Shown: piece after piece, positions 1 to 8,092 of the stretch
Position numbering within the stretch: position 1 is the stretch's first letter
Layout: each line of letters opens with the position of its first letter
Virus record (IMG/VR): IMGVR_UViG_3300025138_000244
Location: 1-28,716 of that record
Length of the DNA: 28,716 nt
Strand: one strand, 5' to 3'
Source: a virus
Program-made: the position numbers and the translations under genes
Notes under the pieces: model-generated
Told to the model about the DNA's origin: nothing
The model's database searches: none
What the model saw: only the letters and a program-made list of their open reading frames with translations

Positions 1-402
1 AGTGGAACGAGTCTGCACATCAAGCACAGATGCGTTTGCGTACTGAGCCTTCATTGCGAAGATCAAGCCAGTAGGAGCAGACATGGGCTGCACGCCACAG
101 ACATCGTAAGCAATTAGGTTAGGCATAGCACGACGAACGAGACTGATGAGAACAGGATCAAAACCAGCATAATTACTTGATGCTGTACCAGCACCTGCAC
201 CACCACCGATGTAACCACCGGCTGCGTTTAGTGGGGTTTCTGAAAGATACTGCTCCTTAAGAGCCTTCTCTTCGTTTTCGAGAAGGACGGCAGTAACCTT
301 TCTCTTATAAGAATCTTGAATTGGTTCAAGATCGTTATGATCTAGAATGGGAGTCCACTTTTCTTCAAGTGAATCCATTGGTGTGATGTTATCGAAATCC
401 AT
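1..402 (-). CDS. gp23: Major capsid protein gp23, N-terminal part (runs off the window)
   Basis: The reading frame from ATG at 402 to the window edge gives 134 residues of the T4-type major capsid protein, which builds the hexamers of the head. Diagnostic stretches are AVLLENEEKALKEQ (38-51) and VRRAMPNLIAYDVCGVQPM (about 89-107), followed by SAPTGLIFAMK, close to T4 gp23. T4 gp23 is matured by the gp21 protease after an (I/L)-x-E motif; here L53-S54-E55, just before a Gly/Ala-rich stretch, is the best candidate cleavage site (inference). An AAGGAG ribosome binding site lies just upstream. The gene follows gp22 after 38 bases. No exact TATAAATA box is visible in that gap, so transcription may read through from the gp22 promoter. 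The C-terminal three quarters lie outside the window. Confidence 0.97.
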   Translation of the reverse strand, partial: MDFDNITPMDSLEEKWTPILDHNDLEPIQDSYKRKVTAVLLENEEKALKEQYLSETPLNAAGGYIGGGAGAGTASSNYAGFDPVLISLVRRAMPNLIAYDVCGVQPMSAPTGLIFAMKAQYANASVLDVQTRST

Positions 403-440
403 TTTTGACTTCTCCTTTAGTGAGTTTATTTTTTATTCGA

Positions 441-1400
441 TCAGCGGGTTCTACTAATTGCTCTGGTATAACCTTCCATAATGGAATTACTTTGGGTTAC
501 TTCAGGTGTGCCTTCATTGTTGTCATCAGCGATTGTTTGTTCTGTGACATCGGTGAAGTATGATTCTTTGACAATGACGAGTTTTTCTGCATACTCTTCA
601 ATATCGGCATGTTCAATACCTTCAGATAGAGTCTTGAATCTCTCAATCTCGGTATCAACAAGTCCTTCGCACATGTTGTTGAAAACAATTGCACGTTGGA
701 ATTCTAAAAGTTCTTCCGAAAGATCCATAGTGTTCTGAATCTCATCATTGAGTCGAGTAACGAGTTCATTATTCTCTTCTGCAAGTTCATCAACAAGGTC
801 AACCTTGCTATCAGGAACTTCAATATAATGATTCTCAAACAAGTCACGGAGTCCGTTCATGAAAGACTCACTAACTTCGGTACGAATACCTTGCTCGACG
901 GTCAACTCATTCTCGGCTAACCAAGTCTGAACTGCGTAATCAAGATACTCATCAATTTTGTTGGTAAGTTCCTCGGTTACTTCAGCGACTTCTTCGGTAA
1001 GAGCAACGTTATATGCTTCTTCGAGTTCAGCAACCTCAGCGGCAACTTTCTCGTTGATAGCAGTCTCAAAGATAGTGATTGCCTTTACCTTGAAATCTTC
1101 GGTAAGATCTTCACCATCAAAGAGAACGCTTAGATCCTCAGTGACTCCGCCACCAGCCTGGTTACCACCAGCGGGAACGACTTCAGGAACCTTTTTCTCG
1201 GGCTTAGCCGCAGAGGGCTTAGCAGCGATGGTCTTCTTGTTCTTCTTTGCGTTGTTAGGACCCTCATCGGTGTGAACCTCATCACCTTTTCCGGTGGCGT
1301 CCTTATTGTATGTTTCTGAGTCAAGAACGGGCTTCTCTTCGTTGATCTGGTCGATCTTCTCAAGAATGGTTCTTGCTGTGTCTACGGGATTCTGGCTCAT
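441..1400 (-). CDS. gp22: Prohead core scaffold protein gp22
   Basis: This 319-residue protein sits between the prohead protease and the major capsid gene, the position of T4 gp22 (269 aa), the main internal scaffold of the prohead. The sequence is very acidic and largely helical, with a Lys/Ala-rich low-complexity stretch around 52-70 and a long Glu-rich predicted coiled coil from about 90 to 290. Several (I/L)-x-E motifs (for example I12-L13-E14 and I19-N20-E21) are possible gp21 cleavage sites, as expected for a scaffold degraded during maturation. AAAGGAG precedes ATG 1400, and a perfect TATAAATA late box lies about 35 bases upstream. The assignment rests on position and character; scaffold sequences diverge strongly. 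Confidence 0.88.
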   Translation of the reverse strand: MSQNPVDTARTILEKIDQINEEKPVLDSETYNKDATGKGDEVHTDEGPNNAKKNKKTIAAKPSAAKPEKKVPEVVPAGGNQAGGGVTEDLSVLFDGEDLTEDFKVKAITIFETAINEKVAAEVAELEEAYNVALTEEVAEVTEELTNKIDEYLDYAVQTWLAENELTVEQGIRTEVSESFMNGLRDLFENHYIEVPDSKVDLVDELAEENNELVTRLNDEIQNTMDLSEELLEFQRAIVFNNMCEGLVDTEIERFKTLSEGIEHADIEEYAEKLVIVKESYFTDVTEQTIADDNNEGTPEVTQSNSIMEGYTRAISRTR

Positions 1401-1435
1401 GTGAAGGGACTCCTTTTATTCTTTGCTAGCGCCAT

Positions 1436-1443
1436 TATTTATA
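1436..1443 (-). promoter_or_regulatory. T4-type late promoter box before gp22
   Basis: The minus strand reads TATAAATA here, the exact T4 late -10 box recognised by the phage sigma factor gp55. It overlaps the gp21 stop codon and lies about 35 bases before the gp22 start, leaving room for transcription start and an AAGGAG site. It would drive gp22 and gp23. Confidence 0.75.
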
Positions 1444-2101
1444 CTTTTCCAAGTTTTGACATGAAGGAAGCGTATACTTCCATCAGTTTGTTTTCTCTAT
1501 TGAGTTTTGTAGTGTACGCATCTTCTATCTCCTCTTGGAAAGATTGAATATCTCTTTCCTTAAGAAGACCGTTATCCCAGATCCATTCCTTACCTTCCAT
1601 GATACCATTGACAAAGGCATCAGGAGCAGATGGATCTGCGACAATATCTACTGCCGAAAGCATGAAGTCTTTCTGGACTTCATTGATTCCGTTTCTTTCC
1701 TTGAGTGATCCCATACCTCTAGAAGATACGCCAAGTTTGGCACCCTCATCCATGAGGTTCTTTACGATCTTACCCATAGGAGTATCCATAATCTTTGCTT
1801 TACCTAGAAGGTTGTCGTTGTCTTCTCTAAGTTCCTTGATGATGTGTGATACACGATCAAGGTTTACGGTTGGACCCTGTGGGTGATTGAGTTCACCGAA
1901 CGCTCTGTTCTCGTCAACATAGGTCTTAATATAACGCTTTGCTTCTCCGAAAAGAATGTTTCTTTCGTAGATGCGGTTATTGCGATTAGGCTTATTAGCC
2001 TGCATGAAGACACCTTCAATGAAGTAATTCTTCTTGCCATCTTCTGTTGCTTCAGTAACAATGCGAACATCATCAGTTGTAGTTTCGGTGATCAGTAACA
2101 T
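1439..2101 (-). CDS. gp21: Prohead core protein and maturation protease gp21
   Basis: This 220-residue protein (T4 gp21 is 212 aa) is the serine protease that cleaves scaffold and capsid proteins in the prohead. The N-terminal half has NRNNRIYERNIL (40-50 region), then the catalytic histidine in GELNHPQG (H73). The GVSSRGMG motif holds the nucleophile serine (S126 or S127), and VDIVADPSAP (151-160) holds the conserved aspartates. All blocks match the T4-family prohead protease (HK97-protease-like fold). The C-terminal 50 residues are helical and charged, as in the self-processed tail of the family. GAGGAA precedes the ATG. The gene follows the 50-aa gene by 3 bases, and its stop codon is embedded in the gp22 late promoter. 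Confidence 0.96.
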   Translation of the reverse strand: MLLITETTTDDVRIVTEATEDGKKNYFIEGVFMQANKPNRNNRIYERNILFGEAKRYIKTYVDENRAFGELNHPQGPTVNLDRVSHIIKELREDNDNLLGKAKIMDTPMGKIVKNLMDEGAKLGVSSRGMGSLKERNGINEVQKDFMLSAVDIVADPSAPDAFVNGIMEGKEWIWDNGLLKERDIQSFQEEIEDAYTTKLNRENKLMEVYASFMSKLGKV

Positions 2102-2104
2102 GTA

Positions 2105-2257
2105 CTATTCCTCTTCTTGTGGTTCTGGATCGTTCTCTGCTGGATATTTGCTTTGAATCGCATCAGCCATTTTATTATAAAGAATATCTTTGATTTTCAT
2201 TTCTGCACCAACGTAATTTGTGTCTAGTAATTTATTTATAATATCACTCGATTCCAT
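2105..2257 (-). CDS. Small acidic protein in the gp67/gp68 position (putative prohead core protein)
   Basis: A 50-codon frame starts at ATG 2257, just after a strong GAGGA ribosome site with good spacing, and stops 3 bases before gp21. The product begins MESSDIINKLLD, has a helical middle with KDILYNKMADAI, and ends in an acidic Pro/Glu tail (PEPQEEE). T4 has two small prohead core genes, 67 and 68, exactly between gp20 and gp21; T4 gp67 is also a short helix followed by an acidic tail. The role as a core component is inferred from place and character, not from clear similarity. Its start overlaps the preceding 66-aa gene by 14 bases. It is too short for many gene finders. Confidence 0.65.
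   Translation of the reverse strand: MESSDIINKLLDTNYVGAEMKIKDILYNKMADAIQSKYPAENDPEPQEEE
2233..2240 (-). promoter_or_regulatory. Possible late promoter box inside the 50-aa gene
   Basis: The minus strand reads TATAAATA, encoding the I-I-N-K region near the start of the 50-aa gene. A transcript from here would reach gp21 after a leader of roughly 125 bases. The box is perfect, but it may be a codon coincidence in AT-rich coding DNA. Confidence 0.35.
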
Positions 2258-2444
2258 CTGTATCCTCACTTTCGAGTTCTACTTTTTCTGCATCAGGTTC
2301 TTTGATTAAATTTGCAACAATATCGGGGGTAATTTGTCCCGTAACATCCTGAACCTTCATTTTAAAAGTATCGCCAAATGTTTGTTGAAACTTTTCCATA
2401 TTATCATCAATTATATTTTTTAGTATTTCTTCTGCTGGTTTCAT
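2244..2444 (-). CDS. Small acidic protein downstream of gp20 (putative prohead core protein)
   Basis: This 66-residue protein begins MKPAEEILKNIIDDNMEKF. The first half is amphipathic and helical, and the last 20 residues are strongly acidic (EKVELESEDTDGIE). It starts in an ATGA overlap with the gp20 stop codon, with GAGGA upstream, so translation is probably coupled to the portal gene. It overlaps the next small gene by 14 bases. It holds the T4 gene 67/68 slot between portal and protease, where small scaffold-core proteins lie. I do not recognise the sequence; the prohead-core role is inferred from position, size and acidity. Confidence 0.72.
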   Translation of the reverse strand: MKPAEEILKNIIDDNMEKFQQTFGDTFKMKVQDVTGQITPDIVANLIKEPDAEKVELESEDTDGIE

Positions 2445-3958
2445 TGTTCATCCTCTGTAGGTATAGGTGGATTGGCCGCTAACTCTTTAGCAATTACGTC
2501 CATCTCATCTTCACTTTGTTTTAAAATGTTTTTCTTTACCCAGTCATCTGAGTAGAATCTTCCTAAATATGGCTCAATACTTTGGAGCATTTCTAAACGC
2601 TCACGCATTATTTCTGTTTCTTTTAGTTCTGTAAAATAAGAATCTTTCTGGTAATCAAAGTAAATGTCTTGGGCAATCTTAGTCCACTCTTCTTCCTTCA
2701 TAATACCTTTAAGAAGGCATTGAGTTCTCATTAGTTGAATAAACAGTTCAGAGAAACGACCACGAAGACGATCAATAAACTTGAAGAAGTTTAATTCATC
2801 TCTACTGATCTCTGAAGATCGTCCCATGTTGAATCCGTTTTCGGCATCCATTCTAGATGTAGGAACATGAAGGGCGCGATATACTTTCTTGAGGAAGTAA
2901 TCAACGTCTTCCATTTCACCGAGGTTCTGTCCACCATCTAGGGTTTGAATCTCAGTTCCTCTACCACCTTCTCGTCGTGGTAGCCAGTAATCTTCAAGCA
3001 TGTTCATGTGCTTGCGATCATCTTTGATCTCACCAGTGCTGGCATCATAGACCAACTTGTTCTGATAACGATTCATGATGTCCTTGAGATACTGTTCTGC
3101 CTTTTGTTTGGGTAAGTTACCCACATCAATATAGAAGATACGACGTTCAGGCGCACGGGAGATTCTATAGATTACGGTAGCATCTTCAGTCTGTCTAAGC
3201 ATGTTCAATGGACGAATAGCCTTCTGAAGATATCCGACGACTCGCTTTGTTCCTGAATCTATAATACCAGAGTGTACATAACAGATAGAATCTGGAGATA
3301 TCTTTAGACCTTGTTGTCCTGTCTGGAAAGAAGATTGTTTATCCATATTAGTATAGAGGTAAAACTCTTCTACTTTTTTAACTAAATCAACTTTTACGTT
3401 TCCGACACTTTGACCTTGCTTTTCTACAGTACGAACTTTTTTAATTTTAACTGGATCAATTGCTCGTAATTCTAGAATACCTTTATTCTTAGAATCTTTA
3501 TCTGTAATTACATGATAGTAAATCTTACTATCAATATACCACCTACGAAAAATTTCATAGGCTTTATGATTGAATTTAAGAAGTCGAAGAATACCTTCAA
3601 ATTCTTCTTTCATTTTGTTCTTAATTGTTTGTGGTATATCGACTTTATCTAAATCAATATTGACTATTGTTCTATCTTCTCCGTGAACAATGGCCTCTGT
3701 TGTTATATCGTCGATTGCAAGATCAACTTCTGGATAGATTGCCATACTTCTGTAGCGATTGATCAGATCATTTTCTGATTTCAAACTACCAGTAAAATCA
3801 ACATACTGTCCAAATACACCGCCACCTTCGACGGTAAACGCACCATCATATTCATCTGGACCTACAAATGACGCTCCATTCGTTTGAGCGCCACTCGTAG
3901 GTTTAGGTGCTTCTTTTCCATTACGACCAATGGTAAATCCAAATAGATCAATTGGCAT
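2441..3958 (-). CDS. gp20: Portal vertex protein gp20
   Basis: This 505-residue protein (T4 gp20 is 524 aa) is the dodecameric portal at the packaging vertex. It initiates head assembly, docks the terminase and later joins the neck. Recognisable family blocks include NRYRSMAIYPEVDLAIDDI near residue 66, LRAIDPVKIKKVR, RISRAPERRIFYIDVGNLP in the middle, the MLEDYWLPRREGGRGTEI block, and VYRALHVPTSRM. These are the stretches widely used for T4-like portal phylogeny. The C-terminus is acidic. An AGGAGA site precedes ATG 3958. The stop overlaps the next start by four bases. The 33-base gap to gp19 has no TATAAATA in the coding orientation. Confidence 0.98.
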   Translation of the reverse strand: MPIDLFGFTIGRNGKEAPKPTSGAQTNGASFVGPDEYDGAFTVEGGGVFGQYVDFTGSLKSENDLINRYRSMAIYPEVDLAIDDITTEAIVHGEDRTIVNIDLDKVDIPQTIKNKMKEEFEGILRLLKFNHKAYEIFRRWYIDSKIYYHVITDKDSKNKGILELRAIDPVKIKKVRTVEKQGQSVGNVKVDLVKKVEEFYLYTNMDKQSSFQTGQQGLKISPDSICYVHSGIIDSGTKRVVGYLQKAIRPLNMLRQTEDATVIYRISRAPERRIFYIDVGNLPKQKAEQYLKDIMNRYQNKLVYDASTGEIKDDRKHMNMLEDYWLPRREGGRGTEIQTLDGGQNLGEMEDVDYFLKKVYRALHVPTSRMDAENGFNMGRSSEISRDELNFFKFIDRLRGRFSELFIQLMRTQCLLKGIMKEEEWTKIAQDIYFDYQKDSYFTELKETEIMRERLEMLQSIEPYLGRFYSDDWVKKNILKQSEDEMDVIAKELAANPPIPTEDEQ

Positions 3959-3991
3959 TTACTTTCTCCTCAATTATATAAATAAGACTCA

Positions 3992-4519
3992 TCAGGCAGG
4001 TAGGCCATCATAACTCCAACGCTCGAATCCAATAGTAACAGAAAACTCTGCGACCGAATCTGTAGTATCAAACGACAGATCAACTGTTCCGACTTCAATA
4101 GGCCAGCAGGATGTTAACGTAAATGTTCGTACATCATTTCCTGCATTATCTTGTGGGGTGACCGACCAGTCTGCATATGCTAGTGGACCACCGGTACCGG
4201 TACCTCTTCTATCACTGCTTAAAGCAAGGAAAGAGTTAGACCACTTAACGAAACTATCATGGATTTGCATTTTCTCATCACATAAAACGCTGATAGTCCA
4301 ATCAGTGAAGGTTCTATCTCCTGCTCTTTTGATTTCTGTTCCACGGAAAGGAACAGTAATAGTTCCAAGTGAAGCAGATGGTACGGCAGCACTCTTAATT
4401 AAGAACTGACCACCATCGGATGAGAGACTGGCGGCGGCACTCCCAAACCCACCTGATATCTTATACAGGTTAGGTCTAATACCATCACCGAATTTTGTTC
4501 TGAACTGTTGTAGTGACAT
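3992..4519 (-). CDS. gp19: Tail tube protein gp19
   Basis: This 175-residue protein (T4 gp19 is 163 aa) is the tail tube subunit that stacks in hexameric rings inside the sheath. The start MSLQQFRTKFGDGIRPNLY, the block TVPFRGTEIKRAGDRTFTDW (about 55-75) and the end TDSVAEFSVTIGFERWSYD are typical of T4-like tube proteins. The gene sits between sheath and portal as in T4. Its start has AGGAG with six bases of spacing, within a leader that closely resembles the gp13 leader. Confidence 0.97.
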   Translation of the reverse strand: MSLQQFRTKFGDGIRPNLYKISGGFGSAAASLSSDGGQFLIKSAAVPSASLGTITVPFRGTEIKRAGDRTFTDWTISVLCDEKMQIHDSFVKWSNSFLALSSDRRGTGTGGPLAYADWSVTPQDNAGNDVRTFTLTSCWPIEVGTVDLSFDTTDSVAEFSVTIGFERWSYDGLPA

Positions 4520-4524
4520 TTATT

Positions 4525-4548
4525 TCTCCTAGTTCCTTGGTATGTATC
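4525..4548 (-). promoter_or_regulatory. gp19 leader element shared with gp13
   Basis: The minus strand from the gp18 stop reads GATACATACC, then AAGGAAC, then TAGGAGA, ending at the gp19 ribosome site. The gp13 leader has nearly the same series (TATACATACC, TAAGAAC, ATAGGAGA) with one base of indel and few mismatches. The GATACATA core differs from the late box TATAAATA at two positions, so it may be a weak late promoter. No hairpin is formed here, unlike at gp13. Confidence 0.4.
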
Positions 4549-6361
4549 AGCCTTCTGTGAAGAAAGATCCCGAATTATTTGCGATGAAGTTAAGTTTAAC
4601 GAACTGAACACTCTTAGTTGGTTGTAGGTAGATATCGCATACAAATTCACCTCTATCTACTACGGCTTGAGTGTTGTTGCTCTCATCACAAATGATTCTA
4701 TAGTTCTCTAAACCTCTTGCTGCCTGAACATCTCTCAGAACTGGATTGATTTGATTCACAAAGTTTTCTCTTGTGAAGGTATCATTCTGTTCAAACAGAA
4801 CAAAGTTAGCAGAAGTAGCAAAGGACTTCTCTAGAATGTTGAATAGTCTTCTGACTTGAATTCTATCAAAGGCACTAGGCTTAGTCTGAAGAGTCTTGTC
4901 ACCAAAGAGAACTGTTCCAGAGCCAGGGAATGCGAAGACGTTGTTGATTCCTATACTGTATAAACTATCTCTCTGAGCCTTACTTGGGTTGAATGCTAGT
5001 TTAGTAACATTTGAGATGTTTCCTCTACTGCTTCCAGCAGGAGAGAACCACGCACCTTGGTTAGTTTCTGTTCTTGCAAGGATTCCTGCAATGTCTGCAT
5101 TTAGAGGTAACCATCTGGTAACTCCATTATAAGAATCGCTTTGCTGTTTCCAGTTACCATCCATAGCGGCATAAGAAGAATCTCTTGCGACTGTGGTTCT
5201 ATATGTCTTGACAGTATCGAAAGTAATCTCTGGTAGAGTTGCTTTGTTGATTAGTGATGCTGAATCAGCGAAACCATCACCCACTGATGTAGAGATAAGT
5301 GCAATACAGTCTTTACGAGTGGTTGCTAGATCTACAATATGCTGATTGAGAGTAGTATCTGCATCACCAGCAATGAGAATACTAACGTCAACTTCATCTG
5401 GATCTGAGAAGTATTTTGTCCATGCTGCTTGCTTATCAGAAGAAGTTACAGAAGTACCATACAATCCACCCTGAAGAGTGTAAGTTAGTGGGGCGGCAGT
5501 ACCACCGTTTCCTATGTTTCCTTCTGCGTCTACTGGAGCCTTAGCAAAGTTTCTTTTCTTAGTCACTAAAGCACCATTAACATCTAAGTCGGCAGAAGAT
5601 ACTGTAACATCTTGACCAGTGAAGAACTCATTTGCGTAGAATGCCGCAGTCGGTCCAGCAGTTACGCCCTGACCAAAGAGACTATCGAAATCTCCTAACT
5701 GGGGATCTAACTTGATAAAATCAGAATTTGCAAGAACGTACTTATAATATAGGGGGGTTCCTACATCATCTACAGCGTTAATGATCTGACTCATTCCCTC
5801 GAAGAGTTCTAGAACAGATCCACTTGAACCAAATACACCCCTACGATCGATTACTGCTAAAGATAGTTCATCACCCGCTGCACCAAATCTAGCAGCATGA
5901 GATGATGTGTTTGGATTGAAACTAAATGGATCCGTAGCAGTCCCTGCTACATAAGTAAGGCCTGCACTTGCGATTTGAATTTCTAAAGCGCCGTTTACAT
6001 GAGAACCTTCATCTTTACTCTGGAATGTGAAGAGAGTTTGACCTGAAGGATATCCAGAAGAGCCACCGCTTAATCCTACCGATCCTGATGTTGCACCAGA
6101 ACCAGCGACTCGAAGAACAGTAAGGTTGTTACCATACTGAAGGAAGTTAAAACAGGTCCACCAATCGGAGCCATAACGCTCTACGCTTGGAGTACCAAAT
6201 GTTTCCTGTAGTTCCTTGACACTACTAATTAGAGTTCGTTCATTCACTGGTCCCTTGTCGAAACGACCGACAAAGGCAGCGGGTGTAGTAGCGACAAGTG
6301 ATACGATACCAGAGAAGTCGGTCTCGGTAACGCTTACACTGGGACTTAAAGTAAATGCCAT
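4547..6361 (-). CDS. gp18: Tail sheath protein gp18
   Basis: This 604-residue protein (T4 gp18 is 659 aa) forms the contractile sheath around the tail tube. The N-terminus SPSVSVTETDFSGIV and AAFVGRFDKGPVNE are typical of T4-like sheaths. The C-terminal core (RRLFNILEKSFATSANFVLF, then NPVLRDVQAARGLENYRI and CDIYLQPTKSVQFVKLNF) is the conserved contraction domain. A Gly/Ser-rich loop at about 87-107 (GSGATSGSVGLSGG) looks like a surface insert. The gene has its own perfect late promoter, a small palindrome at the predicted RNA 5' end, and an AAGGAG site eight bases before the ATG. It is followed by gp19 after 27 bases. Confidence 0.98.
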   Translation of the reverse strand: MAFTLSPSVSVTETDFSGIVSLVATTPAAFVGRFDKGPVNERTLISSVKELQETFGTPSVERYGSDWWTCFNFLQYGNNLTVLRVAGSGATSGSVGLSGGSSGYPSGQTLFTFQSKDEGSHVNGALEIQIASAGLTYVAGTATDPFSFNPNTSSHAARFGAAGDELSLAVIDRRGVFGSSGSVLELFEGMSQIINAVDDVGTPLYYKYVLANSDFIKLDPQLGDFDSLFGQGVTAGPTAAFYANEFFTGQDVTVSSADLDVNGALVTKKRNFAKAPVDAEGNIGNGGTAAPLTYTLQGGLYGTSVTSSDKQAAWTKYFSDPDEVDVSILIAGDADTTLNQHIVDLATTRKDCIALISTSVGDGFADSASLINKATLPEITFDTVKTYRTTVARDSSYAAMDGNWKQQSDSYNGVTRWLPLNADIAGILARTETNQGAWFSPAGSSRGNISNVTKLAFNPSKAQRDSLYSIGINNVFAFPGSGTVLFGDKTLQTKPSAFDRIQVRRLFNILEKSFATSANFVLFEQNDTFTRENFVNQINPVLRDVQAARGLENYRIICDESNNTQAVVDRGEFVCDIYLQPTKSVQFVKLNFIANNSGSFFTEG

Positions 6362-6377
6362 TTTCTATTCTCCTTAG

Positions 6378-6390
6378 ATACGCTGCGTAT
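6378..6390 (-). promoter_or_regulatory. Short palindrome at the 5' end of the gp18 leader
   Basis: The minus strand reads ATACGCAGCGTAT, six-base perfect arms around one central base. As RNA it could form a five-pair stem with a CAG loop. It starts about seven bases after the gp18 late box, where transcription should begin, and ends two bases before the AAGGAG site. A 5'-terminal stabilising hairpin or a protein-binding palindrome are both possible. Confidence 0.45.
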
Positions 6391-6396
6391 TCCCTT

Positions 6397-6404
6397 TATT
6401 TATA
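6397..6404 (-). promoter_or_regulatory. T4-type late promoter box before gp18
   Basis: A perfect TATAAATA on the minus strand lies in the 54-base gap between gp17 and gp18, 35 bases before the gp18 start. The box-to-start distance equals that at gp22. It should give strong late expression of sheath and tube, which are needed in high copy, separately from the terminase genes upstream. Confidence 0.8.
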
Positions 6405-6415
6405 CTTTTGGGTAT

Positions 6416-8092
6416 TTAGAAGAATGATCCTTTGTTGGGTTCCTCGTCTTTATACCACCTATCTTTTCCATCCCAAACACCATTTTCTTCACTCCCACTA
6501 TCAATAAATCCAAATGGAGACATATCTTCCTCTAATTGATCAATGTCCTCTTGGTATATATCTGTTCTAACGTCAACGTCTGTGAGGTTCTTAAAGTAAT
6601 CTTGTCGCGTCAACCATCCAAATAAGACTAAACACATTACCAAGTCATCATGGTGTCCATCATCTGCCTCATATGACTGCTTTTTTGCCACAAATGTGGT
6701 GAGTTCTCCCACGATTTCTTGGTCTTCTACTAGTAGTTTGTCCTCTTCTATAAGACTCTTCAACACAGAACAGCCTAGTTTCTTGACAACTTGTGATGTT
6801 CGAACACCAAACTGAACATTCCCTTTACCGAAACCACCACTGATGGTTTGTCCTTTTCTGCCTTGATGGGAACACATCAATACGTTTTCATACTCAAGAT
6901 CCGAATACAAAACGTCTGCTACCTGACCACCGATATCGTTAATCTCAACGAGGCAGAATGCGTTGTTATACTGCTCTGCTAGTCTCTTAATAACGGTTGG
7001 GTAAACCATCGGCGAAATAAGGTTGTTTCTAAAGCGTGCTACAACTTTATATGGGGGATTTGTTATGTCAATCACACAGAACGCACTGTAGTCCTTTCCC
7101 TGACCTCTGGAGGTATCCACAGTGACCACATAGGTATGTCCCTCAACAGGATCATCATAAACACAAAGTCCATCTGCGTTCTTAATCTTAGGCTTCACCC
7201 AAGCAAGGGAGTGAATCTTGTGTGAGGATATCAACGTATTACTAGAGCCGATGAAGTCACATTCAAACTCTGACTGGAACTGCTGCTCGCTAGTGTTGGC
7301 AATCGTTTCGTTCATCCATACCTCATCACGAAGAGGACCGCCTGGATACTTCGGAACCTGAGACCAATGAACCTCGATCGGAATATATTCATTCTTACCA
7401 GACTCACCCACTTCTTTAATGGCGTGCTTCCAATAATGGTAGAACATGTTTAATCCGTTTGGAGTTGATACCATAAGCACTTTTGTGTTCTGTCCAGATG
7501 TCACAGTAGGATATACAGAACTAAAGAACTCTTCGGCAATATTATTCGGAACGTGAGCAAATTCGTCAAGGAAGATCATGTTAAACGAACCACCACGAAT
7601 GGCAGATGATGATGTCGCAGAAGCAAGAACCTTAGATCCATTCTCTAGGATAATAGATCCCTTGTTCCATTCTACAATTCCCTGCTGTAGCCATAGGGGT
7701 AGATACTCATATGCTAGTTTAAGACGAGATAGAATTTCTCTAGAGGTAGCCTGCTTGTTAGCGAGAATACCAACAGTCATTGACTGGTTGAATAGAATGT
7801 AGTGAAGAATATAAGATACGATCGTGGTTGATTTACCACTCTGTCGCGGTAGTTTGGCAATAACAAAACGATTGTTATGAACCTTCTCCACAATATCCTC
7901 TTGATAATCATAGAGTTCAAATGGAATCAAACCCTCATCCAGAGAGACAACCTTAACATACTCTTTGATAAAGTAGTTCGGATCTTGGGCGCACTTCATG
8001 TACTCTTTAATTTGTTCTTTGGTAAAGTTCTGCTCACGCCCCGACTCTTTCAAGTTAGGGTTTCCTAGATAACCACTTTTTTTATCCGTCAT
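6416..8092 (-). CDS. gp17: Large terminase subunit gp17
   Basis: This 558-residue protein (T4 gp17 is 610 aa) is the DNA-packaging motor ATPase and headful nuclease. The ATPase half shows Walker A LPRQSGKSTT (81-90, K87), Walker B MIFLDEF with D176-E177, and the coupling motif MVSTPNG (207-213). The nuclease half shows the RNase H-like acidic residues: D326 in VTVDTSRG, E383 in LVEIND, and D482-D483 in HHDDLV. All key residues are intact, so the enzyme should be active. The start overlaps the end of gp16 by 11 bases and its ribosome site is weak, which suggests translational coupling to the small subunit. A late promoter for gp18 follows. Confidence 0.98.
   Translation of the reverse strand: MTDKKSGYLGNPNLKESGREQNFTKEQIKEYMKCAQDPNYFIKEYVKVVSLDEGLIPFELYDYQEDIVEKVHNNRFVIAKLPRQSGKSTTIVSYILHYILFNQSMTVGILANKQATSREILSRLKLAYEYLPLWLQQGIVEWNKGSIILENGSKVLASATSSSAIRGGSFNMIFLDEFAHVPNNIAEEFFSSVYPTVTSGQNTKVLMVSTPNGLNMFYHYWKHAIKEVGESGKNEYIPIEVHWSQVPKYPGGPLRDEVWMNETIANTSEQQFQSEFECDFIGSSNTLISSHKIHSLAWVKPKIKNADGLCVYDDPVEGHTYVVTVDTSRGQGKDYSAFCVIDITNPPYKVVARFRNNLISPMVYPTVIKRLAEQYNNAFCLVEINDIGGQVADVLYSDLEYENVLMCSHQGRKGQTISGGFGKGNVQFGVRTSQVVKKLGCSVLKSLIEEDKLLVEDQEIVGELTTFVAKKQSYEADDGHHDDLVMCLVLFGWLTRQDYFKNLTDVDVRTDIYQEDIDQLEEDMSPFGFIDSGSEENGVWDGKDRWYKDEEPNKGSFF

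Noticed and set aside
3977-3984. TATAAATA on the plus strand between gp20 and gp19
   Set aside because: It faces the wrong way for every gene here; no plus-strand gene follows it, so it is not called as a promoter.
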